Source of the DNA: Sphaerosporella brunnea
Taxonomy: Eukaryota; Ascomycota; Pezizomycetes; Pezizales; Pyronemataceae
Length of the DNA: 64,000 nucleotides
Assembly (NCBI GenBank): GCA_008704415.1
Contig: VXIS01000152.1
Span: 42,374-106,373, forward strand
Direction of reading: 5' to 3'
Below are positions 55,187 through 64,000 of this stretch, one piece after another. The notes under the pieces are model-generated. The model ran no database searches. It was not told the DNA's origin and saw only the letters and a list, made by a program, of their open reading frames with translations. Each line of letters opens with the position of its first letter. Position 1 is the stretch's first letter. Both the position numbers and the translations under genes were made by a program.

Positions 55187-58004
55187 CTTCAACAGTCCTT
55201 TCCTGGCCGCACTCCCGAGCGCCGCACGCGCAGAACGAAACAGCACCACTGGTGATAGAATTTAGAGGGCACAGTCCAGCGCAACAATAACGACAGGCAG
55301 AATGTCTTGCTGCGTTATTGTTGCACGGACTGAGGAAAGGAAACGAACAAAAAAAGAAAAGGAAAAGGAACTTAAGGAGAAAGAAGTAGGTAACAAGGAA
55401 AATAAAAATAATACAATATTAAAAAAAAAAAAAAACGCTCAACGCTACCAAGGAAAAAAATAGTTATAAGCAAGATGAGAATTTCCGGTCCTGTAAACAA
55501 TGATCCCGATGCTGGCCGGCGATTACTGATTGCTGTTGGATGTGCTCGGGGCAGCACACGCTAGCACGATAACTTGGGCGGAACCGAAACGTCGATGGGA
55601 AACGAGCAGGAGGAGTTCCGACACGGGGAGGAGGAATACGAAGTGGAGGTGGGGAGGAGGGAAGCTTTTGACTTCGTCTTCGACGGATGATCTTCTGGTG
55701 GAGGACGGGACAGGGAGCGAAGTGCATTTCCGAACCGAAGCAATAGAAATAGGGAAAAAAAAATTTAAAAAAATCGAGAACCGAGCAAGAAAGAAAAAAA
55801 AAAAACACGAGCCCAAGCAAGTGTTATTCTCCTCCCAAATCAAATCCACTTTCTCTCCTTGGAAGGGAAAGGGCGGAGGGCTTCTTTTGAAATGTGAGCT
55901 GCTGCTGCTGCTGCTGCTGCCGCGCCTTACTTAGCACACTAATGTCTCTCGCGTAGTCCGCGTCGTCCCTTACTCCAGCCAGCCAGCCAAAGGAGAGCCC
56001 AAAAAATTACCCACTTGCTTTCAATTGGACGTTGGCGTGGGGATGTGATGGGATTGAGCGAGCGCGAGTAGGTACTTAAGCAAGGCGGGTGGTAGTGTGA
56101 GAGATACTGCGCAGCGAGCAGATGGGGGGCCAGGCGGACAGAAGCAGTAGGTAGGGTATTTACAGCGGGATCAACGTGGAGTAAAAACAGCCCAACCCAA
56201 CCAACAACCCAGGTCCTTGCCTTGTTGTGGGCGCTACAAGATCACCTGTTGTCATCGATATCGATGCCGATGGGCACATGTGTTGATATCAGAGGAAAGA
56301 AGAGAAAAACAACCGCAAAAGCCAGCCAGCCAGCCAGCCAGCCAGCAAGTGTCTGCATGAGCACCAAGACATCAAGCAAGCAAGCAAGCAAGCAAGAATT
56401 AGCAACAGGGTTCAGTCAAGGCGATACAAGGCAGGCAGTAGGCAGTAGGCAGTATGTAGGCAAATATGCATCCGCAAAGTATTTAAGTAGCATCACCTAC
56501 CTGCCTAAGCTGGGGGGAGCGCAGTAGTTACCAAAAAACCCCAGCACGGCATCAGCAGCAGCGGAGCTCATGGCCGGAAGAAGCACATGGCCAAGGACCA
56601 AGTCCTTTTTTTTTCTCCATGGCGGAAAACAGAAAAACTCCATGTTATCGCATACAAGCACGCACGCACGTATGGTATTGTATCGCACATCATCTGTCCA
56701 TCCATCACGATCCACTCACTCACGCACTTTTCCCTTTTCCGCGTCGAATATCCCTCACCCCCATGGCCACCGGTGCCCCCTACCCCCCCGCCCCCCCCCC
56801 GTAAAAATGGAAACCAACCCGCGAAATCAAGTTTAATCAACTGCTAATGGCGGGTGGATGGAGATTTCCGAAGGTGATCATCGACGCTAATCCCAAGCCG
56901 CTTGACCACTCCGGGCGTGACGTGCAGCTCACGCACATTCACATTCACGCCCCAGCACTCGTCAGAGCTTACCCCGTAAGCGCAGCAGCCGGCTGGCGCC
57001 TTGGTTTTTGGAATTCGGAGAACGGACAAACACCCCATCCATACTCTCTCAGCACAGCCCCCCAATCCGCCACAACTCCTCCTGCTCCTCCTCAAAAAGA
57101 AAAGAAAGGAAAAAAAAATGTGAGGAGACACGTTTCCGCTGCACTCGATTGAAAACACGACTGCACGTACCTCTGCTTGCTTGCCGCGGCTTCAATGCCG
57201 GCCGGGGTGTGCACGGGTGGGTGGTGGTAGCCAAGCACGGCCAGGGAGAGAGGAAGGGAAGACCATGAACTGCCAGCGGAGAGCTTACCTCGCGGTGGTG
57301 CACCAGGAATAGCAGCATCACCAGCAGCAGCCGCAGGAGCACGACGAGTGACTGGTGATGCATGTGCACCCCATGGCCAGACAAGACACACTCACATGGA
57401 CACATCTCCGAATCCCTCCGGTGAAAGAGAAAGAATGGACACTTTCCCGATTCCCATTGCTGAAGATTCGTAGTCCACATATACTTCATACACCCCTCAA
57501 TTCAAACCCGACCAACCAGATACAAAGCAAGAGACAAGCATACAAAACAGATCAGATCGATAGGGTTACTACATGTCCCCACCGCAATTGCCAGAGATCC
57601 CCCGCCCCCCCCCCCCCATCCCACATGGAAATCCAGCCATACAAAACATTAAGAATGTACTTCTAGTCCGTACCCGCATCCCCGGGGCTGTCATATCCTA
57701 AAGGAAGAAAGTAAAAGAAAAACACATCCATATACCCCAGAACCTTGCTTCCCGTCCAGGTGAAAAAAAAAAAAAGAAAATAATGCGCCGTTACACCGCA
57801 GGTATCGAGAAAGAGAAGAAAAAAAAAGAAAAGAAAAGAAATCATGGCATGTGTGAGATTCATCCACATGGCGATCCACTTCTTGGGGTGGGTAAACGAC
57901 GGTACAGTTTGCATCCAGTCCTTTCTGTTGGGACAAACGTGTCTCCCAAAAATTCCCATCCCCCCAATCGCCATAGTGGATTCGCCGGCCCAATCACAGC
58001 TCCA
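55187..58004. other. Long spacer between SSK1 and the PROPPIN gene
   Basis: The 2.8 kb holds AAGC/CCAG tetranucleotide repeats (about 56320-56345 and 56374-56395), several A tracts and C tracts (56788-56800, 57605-57617). The first about 1 kb is probably the SSK1 5' leader and promoter. On the minus strand near 57360 an ATG opens a signal-peptide-like stretch (MHHQSLVVLLRLLLVMLLFL) followed by a GTAAGC donor, and further on a frame ends VVKRLGISVDDHLRKSP near 56844. I could not join them into one consistent gene, so I list no CDS. Confidence 0.4.
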
Positions 58005-59281
58005 TTAGTCGTTGTCAAGATAACGCCTCCAGCCTTCCCTAAGGCACTCCTCACCGTTCCCTCCTCTATCCAGGAGCACAAACTTTTCCCAGCGGGGCTC
58101 TCCCAGTCCGTCGTTACCCCCGCCAACACTGACCACAATGACAACGTCATCGCTGACCCAACCCACCGCCGCTGTCCCGCCACCCTCGAACTCTGCGTGT
58201 GCAGCACTCCACTCGCTGGAAAAGTACTTTGGTAACAGGGGCAGCTTTCCTAGTAGAGACCAGCGTTTGTTCTCCGCGTTAGCTGGGCCATTTGACATGC
58301 TGCTTGACGGTCTAGAGCCGGAAGACTGAGACGGTCTGCCATGGTGTGGCAGCTCGTAAACGTGCAACGTGCGCTTGTCCGAGGTGACCGCGAGTCGATG
58401 GGAACTGGGAGATATCGCCAGAGAATACACGACTGCCTTGTCAATACCTCGTCGCAACTCACACACCAAGCTACAATTCTGCGCAGAGTAAACTCGTATT
58501 ATTGTTCCCTTCTCACTAGCGGTCGCAATCAGGTCTCCTTGCGGTGAAATGGTGATCGCCCGCAGGGGTGTCGTGTGAGCGGGTATGATGCTGATGTTAC
58601 CGCTGGCAAGATCACACAGCTGTACCTGACCCGGTGTCCTACCGGGAAACACAAGTGTGCGCGCCGAAATAGCGACCAAGCCGAGCGGGTTATCGTATGT
58701 CTCGAATACGTGCAGGCGTGTCGGTGGTGACGAGAAGGCGTACACGTGCACATGTCCCGTGAGCACAACCACGATACGCGTGCGCGTCAACCGAACGGCG
58801 CGCACCGCCGAGTGGAACTCCATCGAGATTGCAGCTTTCCGTTTTGCGTCGTTCCAGATGATCACTTTGTTCTGTGCGTATTTTGGGTTGCGGCCTCCGC
58901 CGACCAGTGCTAGGAAGTTGGCGCGACCTAGCATCTCCGCGATAGCTATTCCGCCCTTCAGTTCTGCGAGGGCACAAGTTAGATCGACTGATCTGGAAAA
59001 TGATACAAACAACTCGAACAGCGGCAAGCTGCCAAACATGCTTGCAGAAGGAGGGGGTGGGAGGGAGAGTACCTCTCGTTGCTTGGAGCTCGCATGGATC
59101 GGTGCTGTAGACTAGAACGTGGGCTAAGCTTATCGAGCTTATCCTTGGTAAGGTTTAAGTGCGGGAACTCACTGTGGAAGCCGTTGTCCACGCCGACCGA
59201 GAAGCACGAGCTGTCCTGATTAAATCCCGCGTATAAAGCGACCTGGCGATCCGCGGCGGCGAGCTGGGGGCGGGTATTCAT
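58005..59281 (-). CDS. Atg18-family PROPPIN (WIPI3/4-Hsv2-like)
   Basis: Three exons (59173-59281, 59073-59111, 58005-58963) encode 368 residues. PROPPINs are seven-bladed propellers that bind PI3P and PI(3,5)P2 on autophagic and vacuolar membranes. The start NQDSSCFSVGVDNGFHIYST and DPCELQATRE are diagnostic, as are PNPKYAQ-like NPKYAQNKVIIWND, LGLVAIS, and TLVFPGRTPGQVQL. The lipid-binding motif reads ELRRGID, i.e. LRRG as in WIPI3/4-type proteins, not FRRG. IATASEKGTIIRVYS precedes it. The 6CD-loop-like part is Ser/Gly-rich (SQSSGSRPSSSMSNGP). The length fits Hsv2-type short PROPPINs and not the longer Atg18. Divergent from the dynein gene. Confidence 0.88.
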
Positions 59282-60200
59282 GGCGACTCTGGGCTGTAGC
59301 CCTTAGACGACGCAGGGGAACTCGGAGGAGCGGTGTTGCCGACCGAAAGCTTCAAGAAGCGATGGGAGGAGGCAAAGGATTTAGGGGAAATTTTTATTCG
59401 GTTGATCGTGGGGGGCTGGGAGGTGGGGAGAAGAGGTGGAGGAAGGAGATGATAGGTTGGGTGTGATAAGAGAGTTGTTGTCGAGTGTCGTCGGACCGAC
59501 CAGCTTAGCTAAGTAAGTAACTGACTAACTCAGACTCCGCACATCATGATGAAGATCAGAGGCGGGCGGTGACGCTGCAAGCGAAGAAGCCCAGCGTGTG
59601 TATGTATGGCTGGGCAGAGCGCGGGGAGAAGATCACAGCACGGCAGCGGCAGATTCAGGAACAGGCTGTGGAGGTGGAGGTGGAGGAGGAGAAGGAGGAG
59701 AAGGAGGAGGAGAAGGAGGAGAAGGAGGAGAAGAAGGGTGAAAAGGAAGAAACAGATTTGAATTGTGTGCACAATCATATCTCTATGTTGCTGGCTATCA
59801 TCCGAACTTGAATGATCTCCCAGCTGCCATCTCCCAGCTGCCATCTCCCAGCTCCATCTCCCCCTCGCCCTTCTCGTACATATCATGCAGACAGCCTGTG
59901 AAGCCGTCCCGTAAGGAGTACATTGGGTTGCAGCTGTCTCCTGCAGGAGCTGGAATAGGTAGAGTACATAGCGCCGGGGTTTTGCTGAGATCAAAGAACG
60001 CGAAGAAAGAGAGAGCTCCCCTCAAAAGCTATCAATCAATCCAGCCACCGAATCGGTAGCGAAGCCCGCCTCCCCACATCGCCATCATCATCTTTCCTCC
60101 GCCAAACAGCATCCATCCCATCCTTTACCGCAACAAGCCCACGATCCCCCCGCCGCCGCCGCCGCCGCCGCTTGTCTCCACATCACCCCCGATCATCGCC
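59282..60200. promoter_or_regulatory. Divergent promoter between PROPPIN and dynein LIC genes
   Basis: The 919-bp region between two divergent starts has a purine tract of GGAGAA/GAGGAG units (59670-59750) and a 13-bp CTGCCATCTCCCA unit in tandem near 59820-59860. CGC/GCC triplets precede the dynein ATG. No gene is supported; frames on both strands are repeats. Confidence 0.5.
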
Positions 60201-61942
60201 ATGGCGGGCTTTGAGCACCCCCGACCGGGATCGGCGATGTCGAACGCGTCGTCGAACGCGACCGAAAAGGCCGAGAACATGTGGCTCTCAATGCTGTCGT
60301 CCGTGACGCTGTCGCGACGGCTGCCACAGAAGAGTATTCTGGTTCTAGGTATATTTGCCTACCGGAAGGTCCCCCCGAACGAAGCCCATCGGCTGACCAC
60401 TTCCAGGCGGGACTTCGGAGGATCAAAAGGAGTTCGTAGAGTCTTTGGGCGCAGGAGGTTACAAGAAGGGTACGAAAGCTGCCTCCGTCGCAAATGCGTT
60501 TGCATTGGGATACACCTACCAGGACGTGCTGGATGCGGATCACGAAGGTACCGACCCACCTCCCAACCTGCCCGCTGAGCTGGTCGCTATCGATTCGATG
60601 TTTAATGTATATTGCAGATGTCCTGGCGCGACTCGGAATTTACCTGATCTCGGAGCCCTCCCCCGCCTTCATCCCGCTGCTACGCCCCCTTTTCACCCCC
60701 GCCTCACTTCCGGAGACGATTGTGGTGATCCTGTTAGATTGGTCACGCCCGTGGTCGTGGGTGCGCCAGATCCGCACCTGGGTGCGGCTGTTACGAGGTA
60801 TCTTCACCACTCTAGACGACGACTGCCGCCGCACGCTGGACGAGGTTATACAAATATGGGATGCGCGGCGGAGTACATTTACAGACGGTGGCGGCGGCGG
60901 TGTGGCGGCGGGAAGCGTTGCGGCCGGGCTCGCCGATATTGCGCTTCCATTGGGACCCGGAGAGTTTGATGAGCCCATTGGGTTGCCGCTGTGTGTCGTT
61001 TGTCAGAACGTATGCCCCCTAATCATGCTTCATCGCTCCCGCTGACGTGGTGGGAATCAGGCGGACAAAATTGAGATGCTTGAGCGCGAGCGTGGCTGGA
61101 GAGAAGAAGAGTTCGACTTCGTGCTCCAATTCCTGCGCACGATCCTACTAAAACACGGTGCTGGACTGGTATATACGACGCCGAGCTCCACTTCGCCCCT
61201 ACAGCCGCTACTCTACTCGATGCTCTCGATCCAATCCCCGCGTGGCAGGCAAGTCTTAAAGCACAACGTCATCGAGCGCGACAAAGTCTTTGTCCCGCCG
61301 CACTGGGATAGCTGGGGCAAGATTCGAGTCTTGCGTGAAGGCTTTGACGTGGAGGGCATCAATAAGGGCTGGAACATAGATATCTCAACCGAAGCGCCTG
61401 AGGATGCCGAACCTGAGGGCGGCGCTGTCGAAGTCTACGAAGATGTGATCAAGGATACCTCCCGCAATGCGGACTCGCTGGCATTGCTCAAGAACGGCGG
61501 AATGGAAGTGGCCCCGGTTGACACACAAGAGTTCTTGGCTCAGCAATTTGAAGTGCTGGAAGCCAAAGCTGCGGAAGATAAAACCTCGCGCGATGGCAAA
61601 GATGTGAAGAAGAAGCGTGGAGGTGATGTGGATGAGGGTGCGGACAAGGTACTCGCGGAACAGGTGGGTCCTGTGCAGTTCAATGTCGGCGGTATACAGG
61701 TAGATGCCGAAAACATGCTGGAGAGCTTAAAGGTAGCTTTTCTCATTGGCCCCAAGATCAGAAGAAGGGAACTAACAAAAGGACAGCAACGCGAAGCCAG
61801 CAGAGCCGGGGATAATGCAACGCCTTCTCCGCCGCCGCCAAACGTGCAGGCGGACGGCAAGAGCCAGAATGAGGTATTGTCAGCTTTCTTCAACTCGCTT
61901 ATGAAGAAGAACAAGGGAGGCGTGAAGCCGTCCGGGACGTAG
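60201..61942 (+). CDS. Cytoplasmic dynein light intermediate chain
   Basis: Five exons (60201-60348, 60407-60547, 60618-61009, 61061-61732, 61787-61942) encode 502 residues. The chain links dynein heavy chain to adaptors for minus-end transport and nuclear migration. Conserved blocks include ENMWLSMLSSV, KSILVLG, GTKAASVANAFALGYTYQDV, ETIVVILLDWSRPWSWVRQI, HGAGLVYTTPSS and KVFVPPHWDSWGKIRVL. The C-terminal part is disordered with a short helix (SQNEVLSAFFNSLMKKN), matching the adaptor-binding helix of the family. In place of the P-loop GxxGxGKT seen in animal LICs the sequence is GGTSEDQKEF, so nucleotide binding is not expected. The last intron (61733-61786) is 54 bp, in frame and stop-free, with a perfect ACTAACA branch site. 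Confidence 0.92.
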
Positions 61943-62453
61943 ATAGCCCATTAATATGAAGCAGAAGGGTCGCGCCTGGGGGGGGGGGGGGTAATCTAGA
62001 ATCATTTTTCTTTTGGCGAACTGGGTGTTGCTGTTGCTGTTGTTGCTTGCTTTGGCGGTTTGGCTGTGCGTGTCCTCCCATACGTGGAAAGATATTATTA
62101 CTTCACTGGCTGGCTGAAGCCATCGGTACATACCTTACCCTTCAGTCCTGAAGATCGAAGAGTGAAACCCTGAAGTCACATAGCCTTTGGCCTAGGGGGA
62201 ATGACAGTCATGATCGACGTTGTCAAGGCTTGGCTGTCACATGACAGCTGCTGCGCCACGACTTGCCCTCATAAGGCAAGTCTGTACAAGAATGTCACAT
62301 CACGTGACTTAACGTTACATGACAAACCTGTCATACGCTAGGCCAAGTCAAGCTTTCCAACTATGGTTACACCAACAAGGTCGAGTCTCAAAAAATTCGA
62401 CAAGAGCCACAGCACTGCCGGCAGAAAACCTACGCACACCAGCACCCATCACG
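61943..62453. promoter_or_regulatory. Spacer with TGTCA palindromes and an E-box upstream of 62454
   Basis: A 14-base G tract (61978-61991) lies in the dynein 3' region. Between 62195 and 62340 are several TGTCA/TGACA words, a perfect 16-bp palindrome GCTGTCACATGACAGC (62233-62248) and a TCACGTGA E-box palindrome near 62299-62306, about 150 bp before the next start. The cluster is suggestive of a bZIP/homeodomain-type and a bHLH (Cbf1-like) site, but no factor can be named from sequence alone. Confidence 0.4.
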
Positions 62454-63582
62454 ATGTCGTTATCCACTCTGCGCACGCAGCTCCTAACGCGGTCAACACT
62501 CCTTCATTTCAATGCGGTTCGCAGCTTCAGCGCAAGTGCCTACGCGCTGAAAAAAATTGCTGGTAAATACTTCCCGCCGTCCATGGACGCCGCACCTCAC
62601 CTCCGGCCAAAAAGCTAACTCTCCAGGCCCGCTGCCTACATTCCAGCCCACCTCTAACCCGGAGCTCGACGAACTATTGGATACCATTCGCAATGAGCTT
62701 TTCATCCCTACGCACCTGCTGAAGCGCCACAAGAGCTTGCAGACGCGGAGAAAGAACCACCCGATTCTTGAGGAGGAGACGGTATCCGTCGACATGCCGG
62801 GCAGTCCTCCGATTGTCCTGAAGCCCAAAACCCGCGATGTCCCGATCCCGGTTTCGCTCTTTGGAGATGCAATGCGGTTGATGAAGGAGCCGTCAGATCT
62901 CGATGCCATCCCCGGCTTGGTGTTAGGCTTTGCACAGGCGAACCGTCGCATTCGTGAAGAGCAGGCGGCAAAGATGGCGCGACTTATTAACCTCCATGGA
63001 CGCTTTGACTTGATCATGGCTATTGCCCGTGGTGCGGGCGAGAACGGCTTCAAGTTCAACCGTGAGACCGCCAGAGAGTTCATGCGCGGTGTTCGCATCC
63101 AGAATTTACTTCCAGACCGCGAGAACGCTCTCAAGAGTCTTAAGCATGCCGAGCAGCTGCTGAACTGTCTCGGCGAGCCTACGATGAAAGTCGACCCCGA
63201 TGCGCGACTAAAGAGGGACCCCGTGGTTGTCGGTACGGTGTTGGCAATGTTCGCGAGCGCCTGTGCACGCTTCCACGAAGGCAAAGATTACGGAAAGAAG
63301 GGCGGCTTACCTGATGGCACCGATGGTTACACGAGACATTATACCCAGCGTCTCAAGAATGTGTGGGAGTTTGTGGAATGGGAGCAGAACCTGGTCCAGG
63401 GTGACAGGGCAAGCCTCTACAGGGCGAAGTATGCAGTGCTAGATTACATCCCCGTCCTGGAGGGTCTCTTCACTGCCAGAGAGATCTTGCAGGGCTCCGA
63501 TCTGTCCCCGTGGATCGAGGCGGAGAGCGCAAAATTGAACAACGCCATCGCTGGCTGGAGGAAGTTCATCGCTGAGAAGTAG
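62454..63582 (+). CDS. Fungal mitochondrial protein of unknown function
   Basis: Exon 1 (62454-62562) and exon 2 (62627-63582) encode 354 residues; the intron has a GCTAACTC branch site and CTCCAG acceptor. The N-terminus (MSLSTLRTQLLTRSTLLHFN, then AVRSFSASAYA) is a strong mitochondrial presequence with a possible RSFSAS processing region. The rest is helical and has no membrane segment: FGDAMRLMKEPSDLDAIPGL, LVLGFAQANRRIREEQAAKM, RLINLHGRFDLIMAIARGAG and others. It looks like an alpha-helical-repeat organellar RNA or ribosome-associated factor, as in the fungal PPR/MIOREX-like set, but that is only an impression. I recognise it as a conserved fungal type but not its name. Confidence 0.82.
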
Positions 63583-64000
63583 CGGTCGGGTTGTCATCTT
63601 TGTAAGCATACTTAGATACCGATCTTATTCGGTTTTCTACCGGTACATTTCAAAAATCTTTGGTTTATTTGGTGCAGCTTCTTTTTTTTTTTTTTTTTTT
63701 CGGTTCGTGTACTTTTATTACTAGAGTGATATGTACAGTATAGATTGGTGACTGGCGATGAAAGCCTACCGGCTCTTCTTCCGCCACGAAGTGTACCGTG
63801 TGATATTCGGTGAATCCAAATATCACTGTGTGTGTAATCAAATTTATTGTCTGCAACCCAGTCTAAAGCCTGTCCGCCGCCTTATTCAGGCGGCCACCCC
63901 TAACTCTATTGAAGTGTACAGAAGATTCCAATGAGGACCTTCTCAAGACGTACAATTCATATCTCTATTGCAAGGAGTGGTTGTGGCACACACCGCCCTG
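63583..64000. other. 3' region at the window edge
   Basis: A T tract at 63682-63701 follows the last stop codon by about 100 bp and probably lies in its 3' untranslated region. I see no further gene before the window ends. Confidence 0.5.

Noticed and set aside
54702..55265. Plus-strand frames rich in Pro/Leu or Cys/Arg
   Set aside because: Antisense shadows of the GNGNGN and Gly-rich part of SSK1.
56320..56395. CRISPR-like array of regular repeats
   Set aside because: These are tetranucleotide microsatellites (CCAG and AAGC) without spacers; the host is a fungus.

Overview
The window is nuclear DNA of a filamentous ascomycete (Pezizomycotina). Genes are split by short GT-AG introns, mostly 45-75 bp, with CTRAC-type branch points. 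The gene set is that of a filamentous fungus: Rom2-type RhoGEF, Ssk1, Cdc11/AspA septin, Pfa5-type palmitoyltransferase, a DUF7728-like secretory protein and a GCR1_C transcription factor. The high intron number (13 exons in an acyl-CoA synthetase, 11 in Doa1/PLAA, 10 in a PKA-like kinase), the microexons and the decayed Tad-type LINEs would fit an early-diverging class such as Pezizomycetes. That placement is an inference. All multi-exon models below were built by hand so that reading phase closes at every junction; none has transcript support.

Layout. 1-9.1 kb is gene-poor and holds transposon relics (LINE ORF2 tail, LINE ORF1 piece, a deleted DDE transposase) plus one small zinc-ribbon gene that is easy to miss (3777-4109). 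9.1-16.4 kb has three minus-strand genes: a DUF7728-like membrane protein, a GCR1_C transcription factor with a polyglutamine tract, and a Pfa5 palmitoyltransferase. 16.4-23.1 kb is a second accessory stretch with a 115-bp and a 193-bp TA-flanked inverted-repeat element, a second zinc-ribbon gene, a LINE ORF1 fragment identical in family to the first, and tRNA-Glu(CTC) with an intron. 23.1-36.3 kb is dense: a small membrane protein, RPC31, DOA1, STRAP, mitochondrial bL19, a 720-bp inverted-repeat element in a 3'-3' junction, an acyl-CoA synthetase and a PKA-like kinase. 36.3-39.9 kb is empty apart from simple repeats. 39.9-63.6 kb is dense again: ROM2, NBP35, IST3, TIM9, CDC11, SSK1, an Atg18-family PROPPIN, dynein light intermediate chain and a fungal mitochondrial protein.

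Functionally the core genes are housekeeping and signalling: cell-wall integrity (Rom2 to Rho1), HOG phosphorelay (Ssk1), cAMP-type kinase, septin cytoskeleton, dynein transport, autophagy lipid sensing, ubiquitin/Cdc48 (Doa1), Pol III, splicing (Ist3), cytosolic Fe-S assembly (Nbp35) and mitochondrial import and translation (Tim9, bL19m). They are not an operon or biosynthetic cluster. The most novel signals are in the accessory stretches: the paired small zinc-ribbon genes and three families of terminal-inverted-repeat elements.
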